A stretch of DNA of 64,000 nucleotides from JAXGXJ01 sp040772905 (GCA_040772905.1 JAXGXJ010000008.1:62001-126000); one strand, 5' to 3'; shown: positions 49,641 through 58,676, counted from the stretch's first letter. Translations and numbers: made by a program. Notes: generated by a model from the letters alone, not told the origin.

Positions 49641-51563
49641 GTGCTATCGCTCGCTGGTGACGGCTTCGCTCAGGTAGTGCGCGCGGGGACCCACGCTGTG
49701 CTGCGGTCTCAGGCGACACTCGACCGCATCAACGTGTTCCCGGTGGCCGATGCCGACACGGGGGCGAACCTTGTGGCGACGCTGACCGCGGCCGCGGCCG
49801 GGCTGGGCCGCCACGCGCCGGCGGGCATCGATGAGGCGTCGCGGATGGTGGCCGACGCAGCTCTGCGCGGTGCCCGGGGGAACTCGGGGGCCATCTTCGC
49901 GCAGTTCTTGGACGGTCTGGCCTCCGGCTCGGGGGGCAAGCGGGCCGTGAACACGGTGGAATTCGCTTCCGCGGCCATCTCGGGAGCCGATGCGGCCTAC
50001 CTGGCCGTGTACCAGCCGCGTGAAGGCACCATCCTCACCGTCCTCAGGGCGTGGGCGACGGAGATGGCGTCGAAGGCACCCGTCCTGGTGGATTTTCGCG
50101 AATTGGCTCATTACGCGCTGCAGGCCGCCCGGGCGGCGCTGGCCGATACTCCGCAGCAGCTGGAGGTACTGCGGCGTCATCACGTGGTCGACGCCGGAGG
50201 TCAGGGCCTGGTCTACTTCCTGGAGGGTTGGGAGGTCACCTGGATGGGGCTCCACGCGCCCGACGCGGCGGCCGAGGACTCTATGGACGAGCGGTCGTAC
50301 GCGTTCCGCGTCTATCGGCGATTGGAGGACCGTGAGCACGTGCCGCTGTTGGCGTTCCGCGCCCAGGTGCTCAGCCAGGACGATGGGAGTTCGACGATGC
50401 CGCTCGGGACCGACGACATGGTCGACCCTGCGGCAGAGGAGATGTCGGAGGCGCGGGGACCGCATTACTGCGCACAGGCGCTGGTGCGGGGACAGAAGCT
50501 CGCTCGGGGAGCTGTGAGCACCGCTGTGGCCGGTATGGGGGAATCGTTGGTGGTGGCGGGTGGCGGGAGCCGCATGAGTGTCCACCTGCACACGGACGAC
50601 CCCTCGGCCTTCCTGGTGGTCATGGAATCTCTCGGCACCGTGGAGAGCTTCAAGGTGGACGACATGTGGGAACAGACGGCTGCCGCTTCGACCACCATCG
50701 CGCTGGTGATGGATTCAACCTGCGATATATCTGAGGCGGTGCAGTCTCGCTTCGACCCGGTGATGATCCCGTTGACTATCAGCTTGGGCGATCGCGAGTA
50801 TCTCGACCGGGCCGAACTCCCTCTGGACGAGTTCTACCGTCAGGTGCGCGAGACCGGCATCCTTCCCCGCTCGTCTCAGCCCACTCGAGTTGAGGTGGCT
50901 CGGGCGTACCGAGCCCTGCTCGAGGAGTATGAGAGCGTGGTCTCCATCCATCTCTCCTCGCGCCTGTCGGGCACGTATCAGACGGCACTGGCGGCCGCTG
51001 AGGACGTGGATCCCACGCGCATACGCGTCATCGACTCACGCCATGTGTCGGTGGGAACAGGGGCTGTGGTCGAGGCTGCCGGGGATGCCATCCGCGCCGG
51101 TCGGGACCTGGAGCAGGTGGTCGCGGCGGCCCAGGCCGCCGTCACCGACACCCGCGTGTACGGTGCCACGCCTTCGTTGACGTTCGCCGTCAAGGGCGGG
51201 CGCGTCAACAGCCGCTCCGCGGCCCTGCTCGATCTGTTCCGCGTGCGTCCCATCATTCTGTTCGACGGCGACGATGGGAGCGTGCATCTGGATGGTGCCC
51301 ACTTCGGCTTCGAGAGGGCCGTGGATGGGTTGGCCAAGCGGGCTGAGGCCTTCGCCGACGGCCATCCGGTCCGGCTGACCGTGTCCCACGCCGAGTCACC
51401 GGCGGCCGGTGAGCGACTCCTCGACGCTCTGCGCACACGTTTCCCCGCCGAAGAGGTCTCTCTGCTCCAGTCCGGAGCGGTGCTCGCGACCCACACCGGC
51501 CTGGGAGCAGTGGCAGTGGCAGTCAGGCGGCTGCCATCCGTGACGGAAGCGTGGCGCCGATAG
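49641..51563 (+). CDS. DhaL/FakA-like kinase fused to DegV (FakB-like) domain
   Basis: 640 residues. N-terminal DAK2/DhaL ATPase domain (about 1-195): NVFPVADADTGANLVATL, where the usual DGDTG reads DADTG but the metal-binding Asps remain, then GARGNSGAIFAQFLDGL. A middle FakA-type domain ends with MSVHLHTDDPSAFL. The C-terminal DegV domain (about 353-640) has VMDSTCDISEAV, SSQPTRVEV, HLSSRLSGTYQTA and GATPSLTFAVKGGRVNS, the fatty-acid-binding fold of FakB. In Firmicutes FakA and FakB are separate and phosphorylate fatty acids; here kinase and carrier appear in one chain. Start GTG 49641 follows GGGGAAGAG. Confidence 0.87.
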   Translation: MLSLAGDGFAQVVRAGTHAVLRSQATLDRINVFPVADADTGANLVATLTAAAAGLGRHAPAGIDEASRMVADAALRGARGNSGAIFAQFLDGLASGSGGKRAVNTVEFASAAISGADAAYLAVYQPREGTILTVLRAWATEMASKAPVLVDFRELAHYALQAARAALADTPQQLEVLRRHHVVDAGGQGLVYFLEGWEVTWMGLHAPDAAAEDSMDERSYAFRVYRRLEDREHVPLLAFRAQVLSQDDGSSTMPLGTDDMVDPAAEEMSEARGPHYCAQALVRGQKLARGAVSTAVAGMGESLVVAGGGSRMSVHLHTDDPSAFLVVMESLGTVESFKVDDMWEQTAAASTTIALVMDSTCDISEAVQSRFDPVMIPLTISLGDREYLDRAELPLDEFYRQVRETGILPRSSQPTRVEVARAYRALLEEYESVVSIHLSSRLSGTYQTALAAAEDVDPTRIRVIDSRHVSVGTGAVVEAAGDAIRAGRDLEQVVAAAQAAVTDTRVYGATPSLTFAVKGGRVNSRSAALLDLFRVRPIILFDGDDGSVHLDGAHFGFERAVDGLAKRAEAFADGHPVRLTVSHAESPAAGERLLDALRTRFPAEEVSLLQSGAVLATHTGLGAVAVAVRRLPSVTEAWRR

Positions 51564-51596
51564 GGGTTCAGTCGACCGTCAGGTGAGTTAGTTCGC

Positions 51597-51602
51597 TATA
51601 CT
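51597..51602 (+). promoter_or_regulatory. Promoter region and AT-rich leader of pckG
   Basis: TATACT is a good -10. The 75 bases between it and ATG 51678 are far more AT-rich than surrounding DNA. They include a small hairpin (CTAC-GACT-GTAG) followed after five bases by TTTTT near 51630, and then a second AT-rich block GTATACATC. This could be a regulated leader or a second promoter. Confidence 0.4.
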
Positions 51603-51677
51603 GATTTCAATCTATCTACGACTGTAGGCGTATTTTTGTATACATCGGTACCAGTTCATCCTGTGGAAGGAGTAGGT

Positions 51678-53498
51678 ATGTCGGCGGCTCTTGATGCGCT
51701 CACCCAGAACAAGGAACTCCTGGCCTGGCTGCGGGATGTGGTGGAGTTGTGCCGACCGGACGATGTGTACGTGTGCGACGGCTCTCCCGAGGAGTACAAG
51801 CGCATCTGTGAGTTGGCGGTGGAGAAGGGGGTCTTCACGAAGCTCAACGAAGACCTGCGCCCGGAGTGCTATCTGGCGCGCTCTCACCCCAGCGACGTGG
51901 CTCGCGTGGAGGACCGGACCTTCATCTGCACTCCCGAGCAGGTCGAGGCCGGTCCCACCAACAACTGGGCCGAGGCTCGGCAGATGAAGTTGAAGATGGG
52001 GCGCATCTTCAACCGGTCCATGGAAGGGCGCACAATGTACGTCATCCCCTTCTCCATGGGACCCATCGGGTCGCCTTTCTCCAAGATAGGCATAGAGGTC
52101 ACCGACTCACCGTACGTCGTCGCCAACATGATGATCATGACCCGAGTCGGCATCGAGGTGCTGGAAGCGCTCGGCTCCTGCGGCGAGTTCATCCCCTGCC
52201 TGCACTCCGTGGGAGCTCCTTTGGATCGCTTCCAGAAGGACTCCACCTGGCCGTGCGACCCCGATCCCAAGCACAAGTACATCGTCCATTTCCCCGACGA
52301 CCCCTCCATCTGGTCGTACGGTTCGGGATACGGCGGCAACGCTCTCCTGGGCAAGAAATGCCTGGCTCTGCGCATCGCCTCGGCTGTGGCCCGCAGAGAG
52401 GGCTGGTTGGCTGAGCACATGCTCATCCTCGGCCTCAAGTCGCCCGAGGGCAAGAAGATCTACGTCGCCGGAGCCTTCCCCAGCGCCTGCGGCAAGACCA
52501 ATCTGGCCATGATGCAGCCCACCCTGCCCGGCTGGGAGGTCACCACTGTGGGCGACGATATCGCCTGGATGCGCATCGGCGCCGACGGCCGACTGTATGC
52601 CGTCAACCCCGAGACCGGTTTCTTCGGGGTGGCCCCAGGGACTTCGTACGATTCCAACCCCAACGCCATGGAGACTTTCACCCGCAACAGCATCTTCACC
52701 AACACCGCGCTCACCGACGAGGGTGACATATGGTGGGAAGGCATGGGCATCGATCCGCCCGCGCACCTCATCGATTGGCAGGCCAGGGACTGGACACCGG
52801 CCAGCGACCAGAAAGCGGCCCACCCCAACGCGCGCTTCACCTCGCCCACGACGCAGTGCCCGGTGCTGGATCCCGACTGGGAGAACCCCGGGGGCGTGCC
52901 CATCTCGGCCATCCTCTTCGGGGGTCGGCGGGCTTCCACCATCCCGCTGGTGAACGAGGCTTTCGACTGGGAGCACGGCGTCTTCATGGGTTCCGCCGCA
53001 GGTTCGGAGACGACGGCCGCGGCGCTGGGCAAAGCCGGCGTGTTGCGGCACGATCCCTTCGCCATGCTGCCCTTCTGTGGCTACAACATGGGCGACTACT
53101 TCGCCCACTGGCTGTCGATGACCCAGCGCACCGACGAGTCGAACCTGCCGAAGGTGTTTTTCGTGAACTGGTTCCGCAAGGGTGAGGACGGTCGCTTCCT
53201 GTGGCCCGGCTACGGCGAGAACAGCCGCGTGCTAAAGTGGATATTCGAGCGCGTGGAGGGCAAAGGCAAGGCGGTCACTACTCCCATAGGTAACCTGCCA
53301 ACGTCTGACGCCCTCGACCTCACCGGGTTGGACATCTCAGCAGACGACATGCAGGCTCTCCTGACTGTGGATCTCGAAGGGTGGAAGAACGAGGTCAGGG
53401 GATTGGCGGAGTTCTACAGCCAATTCGGCGACCGTCTGCCCGAGGCGCTGCAGAGACAACTGAGCGCCGTGGAGAAGAGGCTGGACGGGGAGGGGTAA
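51678..53498 (+). CDS. pckG: Phosphoenolpyruvate carboxykinase (GTP)
   Basis: Converts oxaloacetate to phosphoenolpyruvate with GTP, entering gluconeogenesis. The 606 residues match the GTP-dependent family. The kinase-1a loop SACGKT at 269-274 includes catalytic Cys271; MRIGADGRLYAVNPETGFFGVAPGTS, NWFRKGEDGRFLWPGYGENSRVLKWIFERVEG and TPIGNLPTSDALDLTGL are all present. ATG 51678 was chosen for the GGAAGGAG just upstream. GTP-type PEPCK is usual in Actinomycetota. Confidence 0.97.
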   Translation: MSAALDALTQNKELLAWLRDVVELCRPDDVYVCDGSPEEYKRICELAVEKGVFTKLNEDLRPECYLARSHPSDVARVEDRTFICTPEQVEAGPTNNWAEARQMKLKMGRIFNRSMEGRTMYVIPFSMGPIGSPFSKIGIEVTDSPYVVANMMIMTRVGIEVLEALGSCGEFIPCLHSVGAPLDRFQKDSTWPCDPDPKHKYIVHFPDDPSIWSYGSGYGGNALLGKKCLALRIASAVARREGWLAEHMLILGLKSPEGKKIYVAGAFPSACGKTNLAMMQPTLPGWEVTTVGDDIAWMRIGADGRLYAVNPETGFFGVAPGTSYDSNPNAMETFTRNSIFTNTALTDEGDIWWEGMGIDPPAHLIDWQARDWTPASDQKAAHPNARFTSPTTQCPVLDPDWENPGGVPISAILFGGRRASTIPLVNEAFDWEHGVFMGSAAGSETTAAALGKAGVLRHDPFAMLPFCGYNMGDYFAHWLSMTQRTDESNLPKVFFVNWFRKGEDGRFLWPGYGENSRVLKWIFERVEGKGKAVTTPIGNLPTSDALDLTGLDISADDMQALLTVDLEGWKNEVRGLAEFYSQFGDRLPEALQRQLSAVEKRLDGEG

Positions 53499-53536
53499 CG
53501 CGGTCTTGTAGTGTCGGCCACGTCTGAAGGACGCCC

Positions 53537-54844
53537 ATGAACCCATTGGCTGTCGAACTCAACGAGATCATCGAAGCACATTCGCCGGCGGTCATGCGCA
53601 TGCTGTCCGATCTGGGCAAGAGGTTGTACTTCCCCAAGGGCATCCTCACTCAATCGGCGGAGGCCAAGGAGAAGGCCACCCGCTACAACGCCACCATCGG
53701 CGAAGCCCGGGAGTACGGACGTTCCATGGGCTTGGGCAGCATCCTGCGCCACTTCTGTGGACTCGAGGCCGACGACGTGCTTCCCTACGCCTCGTCCTTC
53801 GGGCGCGCCGATCTGCGCGCCGCCTGGAAGGAAGAGATCCGGCTCAAGAACCCGTCCCTCGCATCGGCTCCCATCAGCCTCCCCGTGGTCACCACCGGCA
53901 TCACGCACGGACTCAGCACTGTGGCCGACATGTTCCTGGGGCCCGATGACGTGATCCTCATGCCCGACAAGCTGTGGGGCAACTACCTCATGGTGTTCGC
54001 TCTGCGTCGGGGGGCCAAGGTGGTGCGCTATCCCCTGCTCGACATGGAGAGCGGTTTCGACATGGAAGGCTTCCGGCGGGTACTGCGCGATAGTACCGCT
54101 CGGGGCAAGGTGACGGTCCTCTTCAATTTCCCCAACAACCCCACCGGGTACTCCATCACTGCCGCCGAGGCCGACTGCATCCGCGACTCGCTGGTGGAGG
54201 TGGCAGAGGGCGGCTGCGATGTGGTGGTCGTCTGCGACGACGCGTACTTCGGGCTCTTCTATGACGAGCACGTCATGCGGGAGTCGCTCTTCACCAGGCT
54301 GGCCGAGGCGCATCCGCGGCTGCTGGCCGTCAAACTCGACGGGGCTTCGAAAGAGGACTTCGCCTGGGGCCTGCGCGTGGCCTTCATCACCTACGCGTGG
54401 CAGGGCGGATCTGGAGCCTACACGGCCTTGGAGAAGAAGACGGCCGGCTGCATCAGGGCCACTATCTCGAACACTTCCAACCTGTCGCAGGGGCTGGTGC
54501 TGCGGGCCATGGCCGATCCGGCCTACCGGCAGGAGAAGGCCGCACAGGAGGCCGTGCTCAAGAGCCGGGCTGCGGTGGCCAAGAAGATCCTTTCCGAGCC
54601 CCGCTTCGACAGGGCCTGGAAGCTATACCCCTTCAACGCCGGGTACTTTCTGTGTGTGCGGCTCAACTCACTGGACGCGGAGGCCTACAGGGTGAGGCTG
54701 CTGCACGAGCATGGAGTGGGGGTCATCTCCACCAGTGACACCGACATCCGCGTGGCCATCTCGTGCGTGGACGAGCCCGATCTGCCCGATCTGTTCGACA
54801 CCATGCTGGCGTGCGCTGAGGAGATGATGGCCGCGGATTCGTAG
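53537..54844 (+). CDS. PLP-dependent aminotransferase, class I/II
   Basis: 435 residues of fold-type I. Blocks seen are PYASSFGRADLRAAWKEEI, TGITHGLSTVADMFLGPDD, PDKLWGNY, FNFPNNPTGYSI (substrate and PLP pocket), VVCDDAYFGLF with the PLP-contacting Asp and Tyr, and LDGASKEDFAWGLRVAFIT, whose Lys forms the Schiff base. ISNTSNLSQG follows. The substrate amino acid is unknown; the sequence is like aspartate/tyrosine-type transaminases. GAAGGA precedes ATG by 6 bases, and the gene lies 38 bases after pckG. Confidence 0.9.
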   Translation: MNPLAVELNEIIEAHSPAVMRMLSDLGKRLYFPKGILTQSAEAKEKATRYNATIGEAREYGRSMGLGSILRHFCGLEADDVLPYASSFGRADLRAAWKEEIRLKNPSLASAPISLPVVTTGITHGLSTVADMFLGPDDVILMPDKLWGNYLMVFALRRGAKVVRYPLLDMESGFDMEGFRRVLRDSTARGKVTVLFNFPNNPTGYSITAAEADCIRDSLVEVAEGGCDVVVVCDDAYFGLFYDEHVMRESLFTRLAEAHPRLLAVKLDGASKEDFAWGLRVAFITYAWQGGSGAYTALEKKTAGCIRATISNTSNLSQGLVLRAMADPAYRQEKAAQEAVLKSRAAVAKKILSEPRFDRAWKLYPFNAGYFLCVRLNSLDAEAYRVRLLHEHGVGVISTSDTDIRVAISCVDEPDLPDLFDTMLACAEEMMAADS

Positions 54845-54852
54845 GGCGGACG

Positions 54853-55605
54853 GTGCCTATGGCTTCGGTGACGGTCCGGTTCTACGCTGAGTTGGGGGAT
54901 CTGCTGCCGGCCGGCTGCCGGGGACGGACGTTCGCGCGCAGACTGCCTCCCGGCGGAAGTTCGGTGAAGGACCTCATCGAAGGCGCGGGTGTCCCGCACA
55001 CCGAGGTCGACCTGATACTCGTCGACGGTGAGTCGGTCGGCTTCGAGCACGTGCTGCGCGGTGGGGAACGGGTAGCGGTGTACCCGGTGTTCGAGGCCTT
55101 CGACATCTCCCACACCAGCCGAGTGCGGGCCCGACCGCTCCGGCAGGTGCGTTTCGCCGCCGACGTTCATCTGGGCCGCCTGGCGGCATACCTACGCCTC
55201 GCCGGTTTCGACACCACCTACAAGAACCACTGGGACGACGCGACCTTGGTGGCCGAGGCGCTCGAGCAGCACCGCATCATCCTCACCCGTGATCGCGGCC
55301 TGCTGATGCGTGCCGTGGTCACCCACGGTCTTCTCGTCCGTGAGATTTCTCCGCGGCGGCAGCTCTGGGAGGTGCTCGACCGCTTCGACCTCTGGGACTC
55401 CCTCGACCCCTTCAGTCGCTGCTCGGTATGCAACGGTTGTGTGGCTGCCGTCCTCAAGAGTGACGTGCTGGACAGGCTGCAGCCCGGCACCGCGCGCACC
55501 TACCACTACTTCTGGCAGTGTGCGGACTGCGGCCGAGTGTACTGGCGAGGCGCTCACTTCCGCTCGGTGTGCTCGCTGCTCGAGCGGGGTGGGCGGCAGG
55601 ACTGA
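54853..55605 (+). CDS. Ubiquitin-like (ThiS/MoaD-type) domain fused to Mut7-C RNase domain
   Basis: 250 residues. The N-terminal 85 residues (VTVRFYAELGDLLPAG.. to HVLRGGERVAVYPVFEAF) resemble a beta-grasp ThiS/MoaD fold. The remainder is Mut7-C: VRFAADVHLGRLAAYLRLAGFDTTY (PIN-like core with Asp), ILTRDRGLLMRA, and two CxxC pairs, CSVCNGC and CADCGRVYW, forming a zinc knuckle. Mut7-C is predicted to be an RNase; the fused form is widespread but not characterised. GTG 54853 or ATG 54859 may be used. It follows the aminotransferase by 8 bases. Confidence 0.85.
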   Translation: MPMASVTVRFYAELGDLLPAGCRGRTFARRLPPGGSSVKDLIEGAGVPHTEVDLILVDGESVGFEHVLRGGERVAVYPVFEAFDISHTSRVRARPLRQVRFAADVHLGRLAAYLRLAGFDTTYKNHWDDATLVAEALEQHRIILTRDRGLLMRAVVTHGLLVREISPRRQLWEVLDRFDLWDSLDPFSRCSVCNGCVAAVLKSDVLDRLQPGTARTYHYFWQCADCGRVYWRGAHFRSVCSLLERGGRQD

Positions 55606-55632
55606 GCTCTCGCGCCCTGAGTGCTACGCGCC

Positions 55633-56952
55633 TCAGCCGAGCGGGGTCTCGTCCGCGGGGATGGCCAAGGGTTCTGATACCACCATCTGCGGAAGTCTCC
55701 AGCGCGCGAACAGCGGCACTCCGATGAGGGCCAGGATGCCCATGGCGGCGATGCCCGCCGTCGTCGCACCGCCGCCGGCTGCGCTCGCCAGCGGCGAGAG
55801 GGCTGCCCCCAGCCCCTGGGACACTCTCTGCACCGCCCCGAAGAGACCGAAGGCCAGCGCCTGATAGTCGGAGCGGAAGGTCTGCGCAAAGGCTCCGCGG
55901 ACGGTAGGCACCAGCGCACCCGAGAAGAGACCGTGCAGGCAGGCGCAGAGCCACACCAGCGGCAACGCCGACACCTGACTGAACAAGAAGGCGTTCAAGG
56001 CCAGAAGCACCAGGCCCAGCAGGATGATGCGGCGCACCATTCTCGCGTCCGGCCGGAGGAACGCCACTACGCCCGCACCCACGGCGGAGGTGAGCACCAC
56101 CGCTCCGAAGACCGCCAACAGGCCGAACCCCTTCAATCCGGTCACGGCTTCCACGTGCAGGGGCAGATACAAGGTCAGGCCCATGACCGCCGAGTTGAGC
56201 GCGAAGTATCCGGCCAAGAACCAGCCCGCGCGGTACTCCCGACTCGATTCCCGCCACAACTCCCGCATGCGTCGATGCAGCGAACCGGGCGGCGCCACTG
56301 CGCGTTCTGTCGGCCGCTGCCACAGCCGCGGCGTGTAAATGCTGGGGATGGCGCAGGCTAAGAACACCACAGCCGCCGGGAGGAGCGCATATCCGCGCCC
56401 GCTCATGCCCGGGACGACCCGGCCCGAGATGACGGCTTCGATCACGCCCACACCGGCCACTCCACCCAGGAAGCTCAGTGCCATCCCCAGGGAGGAGACG
56501 CTCACCACGTTGGCACCGCCCGCGGCGCTGAGCATGGAGGCGTTGTAGATGAGGCTGGAGAGCTGGAAGAAGTAGTTGGCCAACATGGCGATGACGATGA
56601 TGGCCACCGTGCCCGCCGTCGCGCCGGTGGGCAGGAAGCCCAGCATCCCCAGAAGGAGTGTGGCCAAGAGGGCGGAGAACACGAACCAGAGCTTGCGTCG
56701 CCCTTTCTCATCGGCGTTCACACCGATGTAGGGCCCGCTCAGTCCGATGGCCCACGACGACGCGGCCGAGGCCAGCCCGAAGACTATGGCCGACACCCCC
56801 AGGTCGCTGACGATCCAGGTAGTGAGATACAGGGGGATCGCGAACTCCACCGAGGTGTTGCCGAAGTCATAGGCGTACCACGCCCAGCGGGCACGGCGGG
56901 CGGGAGCGCTCGCGGCGGCGTCCGAGGTGGTCTCTTCGCGGTCTGTGGCCAT
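55633..56952 (-). CDS. MFS transporter, UMF1/Atg22-like
   Basis: 439 residues with twelve predicted membrane segments. WAWYAYDFGNTSVEFAIPLYL at residues 23-43 is the hallmark of the UMF1/vacuole-effluxer Atg22 branch, and GPYIGVNADEKGRRKLWF contains the MFS A-like loop. The substrate is unknown; eukaryotic relatives export amino acids. It converges with the Mut7-C gene (27-base gap). The start lies 8 bases after a minus-strand TACACT with no Shine-Dalgarno sequence. Confidence 0.88.
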   Translation of the reverse strand: MATDREETTSDAAASAPARRARWAWYAYDFGNTSVEFAIPLYLTTWIVSDLGVSAIVFGLASAASSWAIGLSGPYIGVNADEKGRRKLWFVFSALLATLLLGMLGFLPTGATAGTVAIIVIAMLANYFFQLSSLIYNASMLSAAGGANVVSVSSLGMALSFLGGVAGVGVIEAVISGRVVPGMSGRGYALLPAAVVFLACAIPSIYTPRLWQRPTERAVAPPGSLHRRMRELWRESSREYRAGWFLAGYFALNSAVMGLTLYLPLHVEAVTGLKGFGLLAVFGAVVLTSAVGAGVVAFLRPDARMVRRIILLGLVLLALNAFLFSQVSALPLVWLCACLHGLFSGALVPTVRGAFAQTFRSDYQALAFGLFGAVQRVSQGLGAALSPLASAAGGGATTAGIAAMGILALIGVPLFARWRLPQMVVSEPLAIPADETPLG

Positions 56953-56960
56953 CAGTAGCT

Positions 56961-56966
56961 AGTGTA
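56961..56966 (-). promoter_or_regulatory. -10 element of the MFS gene, possibly leaderless
   Basis: Minus-strand TACACT ends 8 bases before the ATG at 56952. No purine-rich ribosome site lies in between. The remaining 150 bases to the divergent gene show no other clear element. Confidence 0.4.
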
Positions 56967-57117
56967 TCGGCTTTGCAGGCAGGGGTCGGGCTTTCGGTGG
57001 CCAATTCCTTGGACGTGGATTAACCTCTTCATGCGCGATGTGAGCGTCGCGTTGGGCGATACCACCGGCCTGGCAGGCCGTGAGAGACATACACCGACGA
57101 TCAAGGAGCAACGTGAC

Positions 57118-57636
57118 ATGGGAATGTCTGTGACCGACACACCTTCTCTCTTTCGGGAGGTGCAGCGGTTCCGCCAGTGGTTCTTCTACATCCCCATTCT
57201 GGTCGTCACGGGTGTGATCTGGTGGCAGTTCGCGGAGCAGATCGTGTTGGGCAACCCGCAGGGGGCCGAGCCCATACCGGACTGGTTGGCGTGGGTGCTG
57301 ACCCTGGTGTTCGGCATCGGGTTGCCTGTGCTGGCGTCACTCATACGACTGGTGACCGTGGTGAGCCCCGGGGAATTGTCGGTGGGACTCGCACCGCTGC
57401 GACCTCGCCGCATCGCCATCCACGACATCCACGACGCGTTCGTCCGCGAGTATTCGCCCATGAGGGAGTTCGGAGGCTGGGGGATACGGGTGGGCCGCGA
57501 CGGCAGGGCCTACAACGCGTACGGCAACCGAGGCGTGCAGCTGGTGCTCACCGACGGCAGTCGCATCCTGGTGGGAAGCCAGAGGCCGGAGGAACTGTTG
57601 AACGCTCTACGAGCGGCGGGGGCCAAGATCGACTGA
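57118..57636 (+). CDS. Two-helix membrane protein with PH-like domain (DUF6141-like)
   Basis: 172 residues. Two membrane segments (about 20-38 and 55-78) are followed by a cytoplasmic PH-like beta domain: VVSPGELSVGLAPLRPRRIAI, GGWGIRVGRDGRAYNAYGNRGVQLVLTDGSRILVGSQRPEEL. The LVLTDGSRILVGSQRPEEL ending is typical of bacterial PH-type domains. The function is unknown. ATG 57118 was chosen because AAGGAG lies 10 bases upstream; earlier in-frame starts read through a poorly coding segment. It is probably transcribed with the carbamate kinase gene. Confidence 0.78.
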   Translation: MGMSVTDTPSLFREVQRFRQWFFYIPILVVTGVIWWQFAEQIVLGNPQGAEPIPDWLAWVLTLVFGIGLPVLASLIRLVTVVSPGELSVGLAPLRPRRIAIHDIHDAFVREYSPMREFGGWGIRVGRDGRAYNAYGNRGVQLVLTDGSRILVGSQRPEELLNALRAAGAKID

Positions 57637-57698
57637 GCTTCGCGGCCACTGTGCGGGCCCGCGAGGCACGCTCGGACGCCGATGAGGGGGTAGAGGAC

Positions 57699-58676
57699 GT
57701 GAGGGTGGTAGTGGCACTGGGAGGGAACGCGCTCCTCAAGCGGGGCCAGCCTCTCACGGCTCAGAACCAGCGCGAGAACGTCAAGGTGGCCGCCCAAGCC
57801 TTGGCACCGCTGGCCCGGGAGCACACTCTGGCCATCACCCACGGCAACGGACCCCAAGTGGGACTCCTGGCCCTGGAAGCAGCCGCCTACACGGGGGTGG
57901 AGGCCTACACGCTCGATGTGTTGGGCGCCGAGTCCGAGGGGATGATCGGCTACCTGATCGAGCAGGAACTGGGCAACATCCTACCCGAGGAGGTGCCGTT
58001 CGCCACCCTCCTCACCCAGGTGGAGGTCGATCCGTCCGATCCGGCCTTCGAGCACCCCAGCAAGCCCATAGGTCCACAGTACTCGAGAGCAGAAGCTGAG
58101 CGCCTGGCCCGAGACCACGGCTGGACCATCGGCCCCGACGGTCCGCCCGGCTGGGAGGCCGGGGACGGCCGCTTCAGGCGCCTGGTGCCGTCGCCGCGCC
58201 CCAAACGAATCTTCGAGATCCGGGTGGTGGAATGGCTCCTGGAACACGGCGTCATCGTCATATGCACAGGTGGCGGCGGCATCCCTACCATGCTCACCGC
58301 CGACGGCGCGCTGGTGGGGGTGGAAGCGGTCATCGACAAGGACCACGCCGGCGGGCTGCTGGCCCGTTCCATAGGAGCCGGGCTCTACCTGATGCTCACC
58401 GATGCCGAGGCCGTGTGGGAGGATTGGGGCCGGCCCGAGGCGCGTGCCATCCGCCGGGCTTCGCCGGAAGCGCTGGAGACCATGAGGTTCGCGGCAGGCA
58501 CCATGGGGCCCAAGGTGGAGGCAGCCTGTGAGTTCGCGCGCGCCACCGGAGGACGCGCGGGCATAGGGGCGCTCGAGGACGCGGCGTCCATCGCCCGAGG
58601 ACGCGCGGGCACGCTGGTCTCCAGTGAGTTCACCGGCGTGGAGTACTGGCCTTCGCTCTTCCATCATCAGTCGTGA
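57699..58676 (+). CDS. arcC: Carbamate kinase
   Basis: Makes ATP from carbamoyl phosphate and ADP, or the reverse. The 325 residues of the amino acid kinase fold show VVALGGNALLKRGQPLTAQNQ at the N-terminus, ITHGNGPQVGLLALE, LDVLGAESEGMIGYLIEQEL, VICTGGGGIPTM, EAVIDKDHAGGLLA, MLTDAEAVWEDWG and FAAGTMGPKVEAACEF. All are ArcC blocks. GTG 57699 starts the conserved region with GAGGGGG upstream. Arginine deiminase and catabolic ornithine carbamoyltransferase are not nearby. It lies 137 bases before carB, which makes its substrate. Confidence 0.95.
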   Translation: MRVVVALGGNALLKRGQPLTAQNQRENVKVAAQALAPLAREHTLAITHGNGPQVGLLALEAAAYTGVEAYTLDVLGAESEGMIGYLIEQELGNILPEEVPFATLLTQVEVDPSDPAFEHPSKPIGPQYSRAEAERLARDHGWTIGPDGPPGWEAGDGRFRRLVPSPRPKRIFEIRVVEWLLEHGVIVICTGGGGIPTMLTADGALVGVEAVIDKDHAGGLLARSIGAGLYLMLTDAEAVWEDWGRPEARAIRRASPEALETMRFAAGTMGPKVEAACEFARATGGRAGIGALEDAASIARGRAGTLVSSEFTGVEYWPSLFHHQS

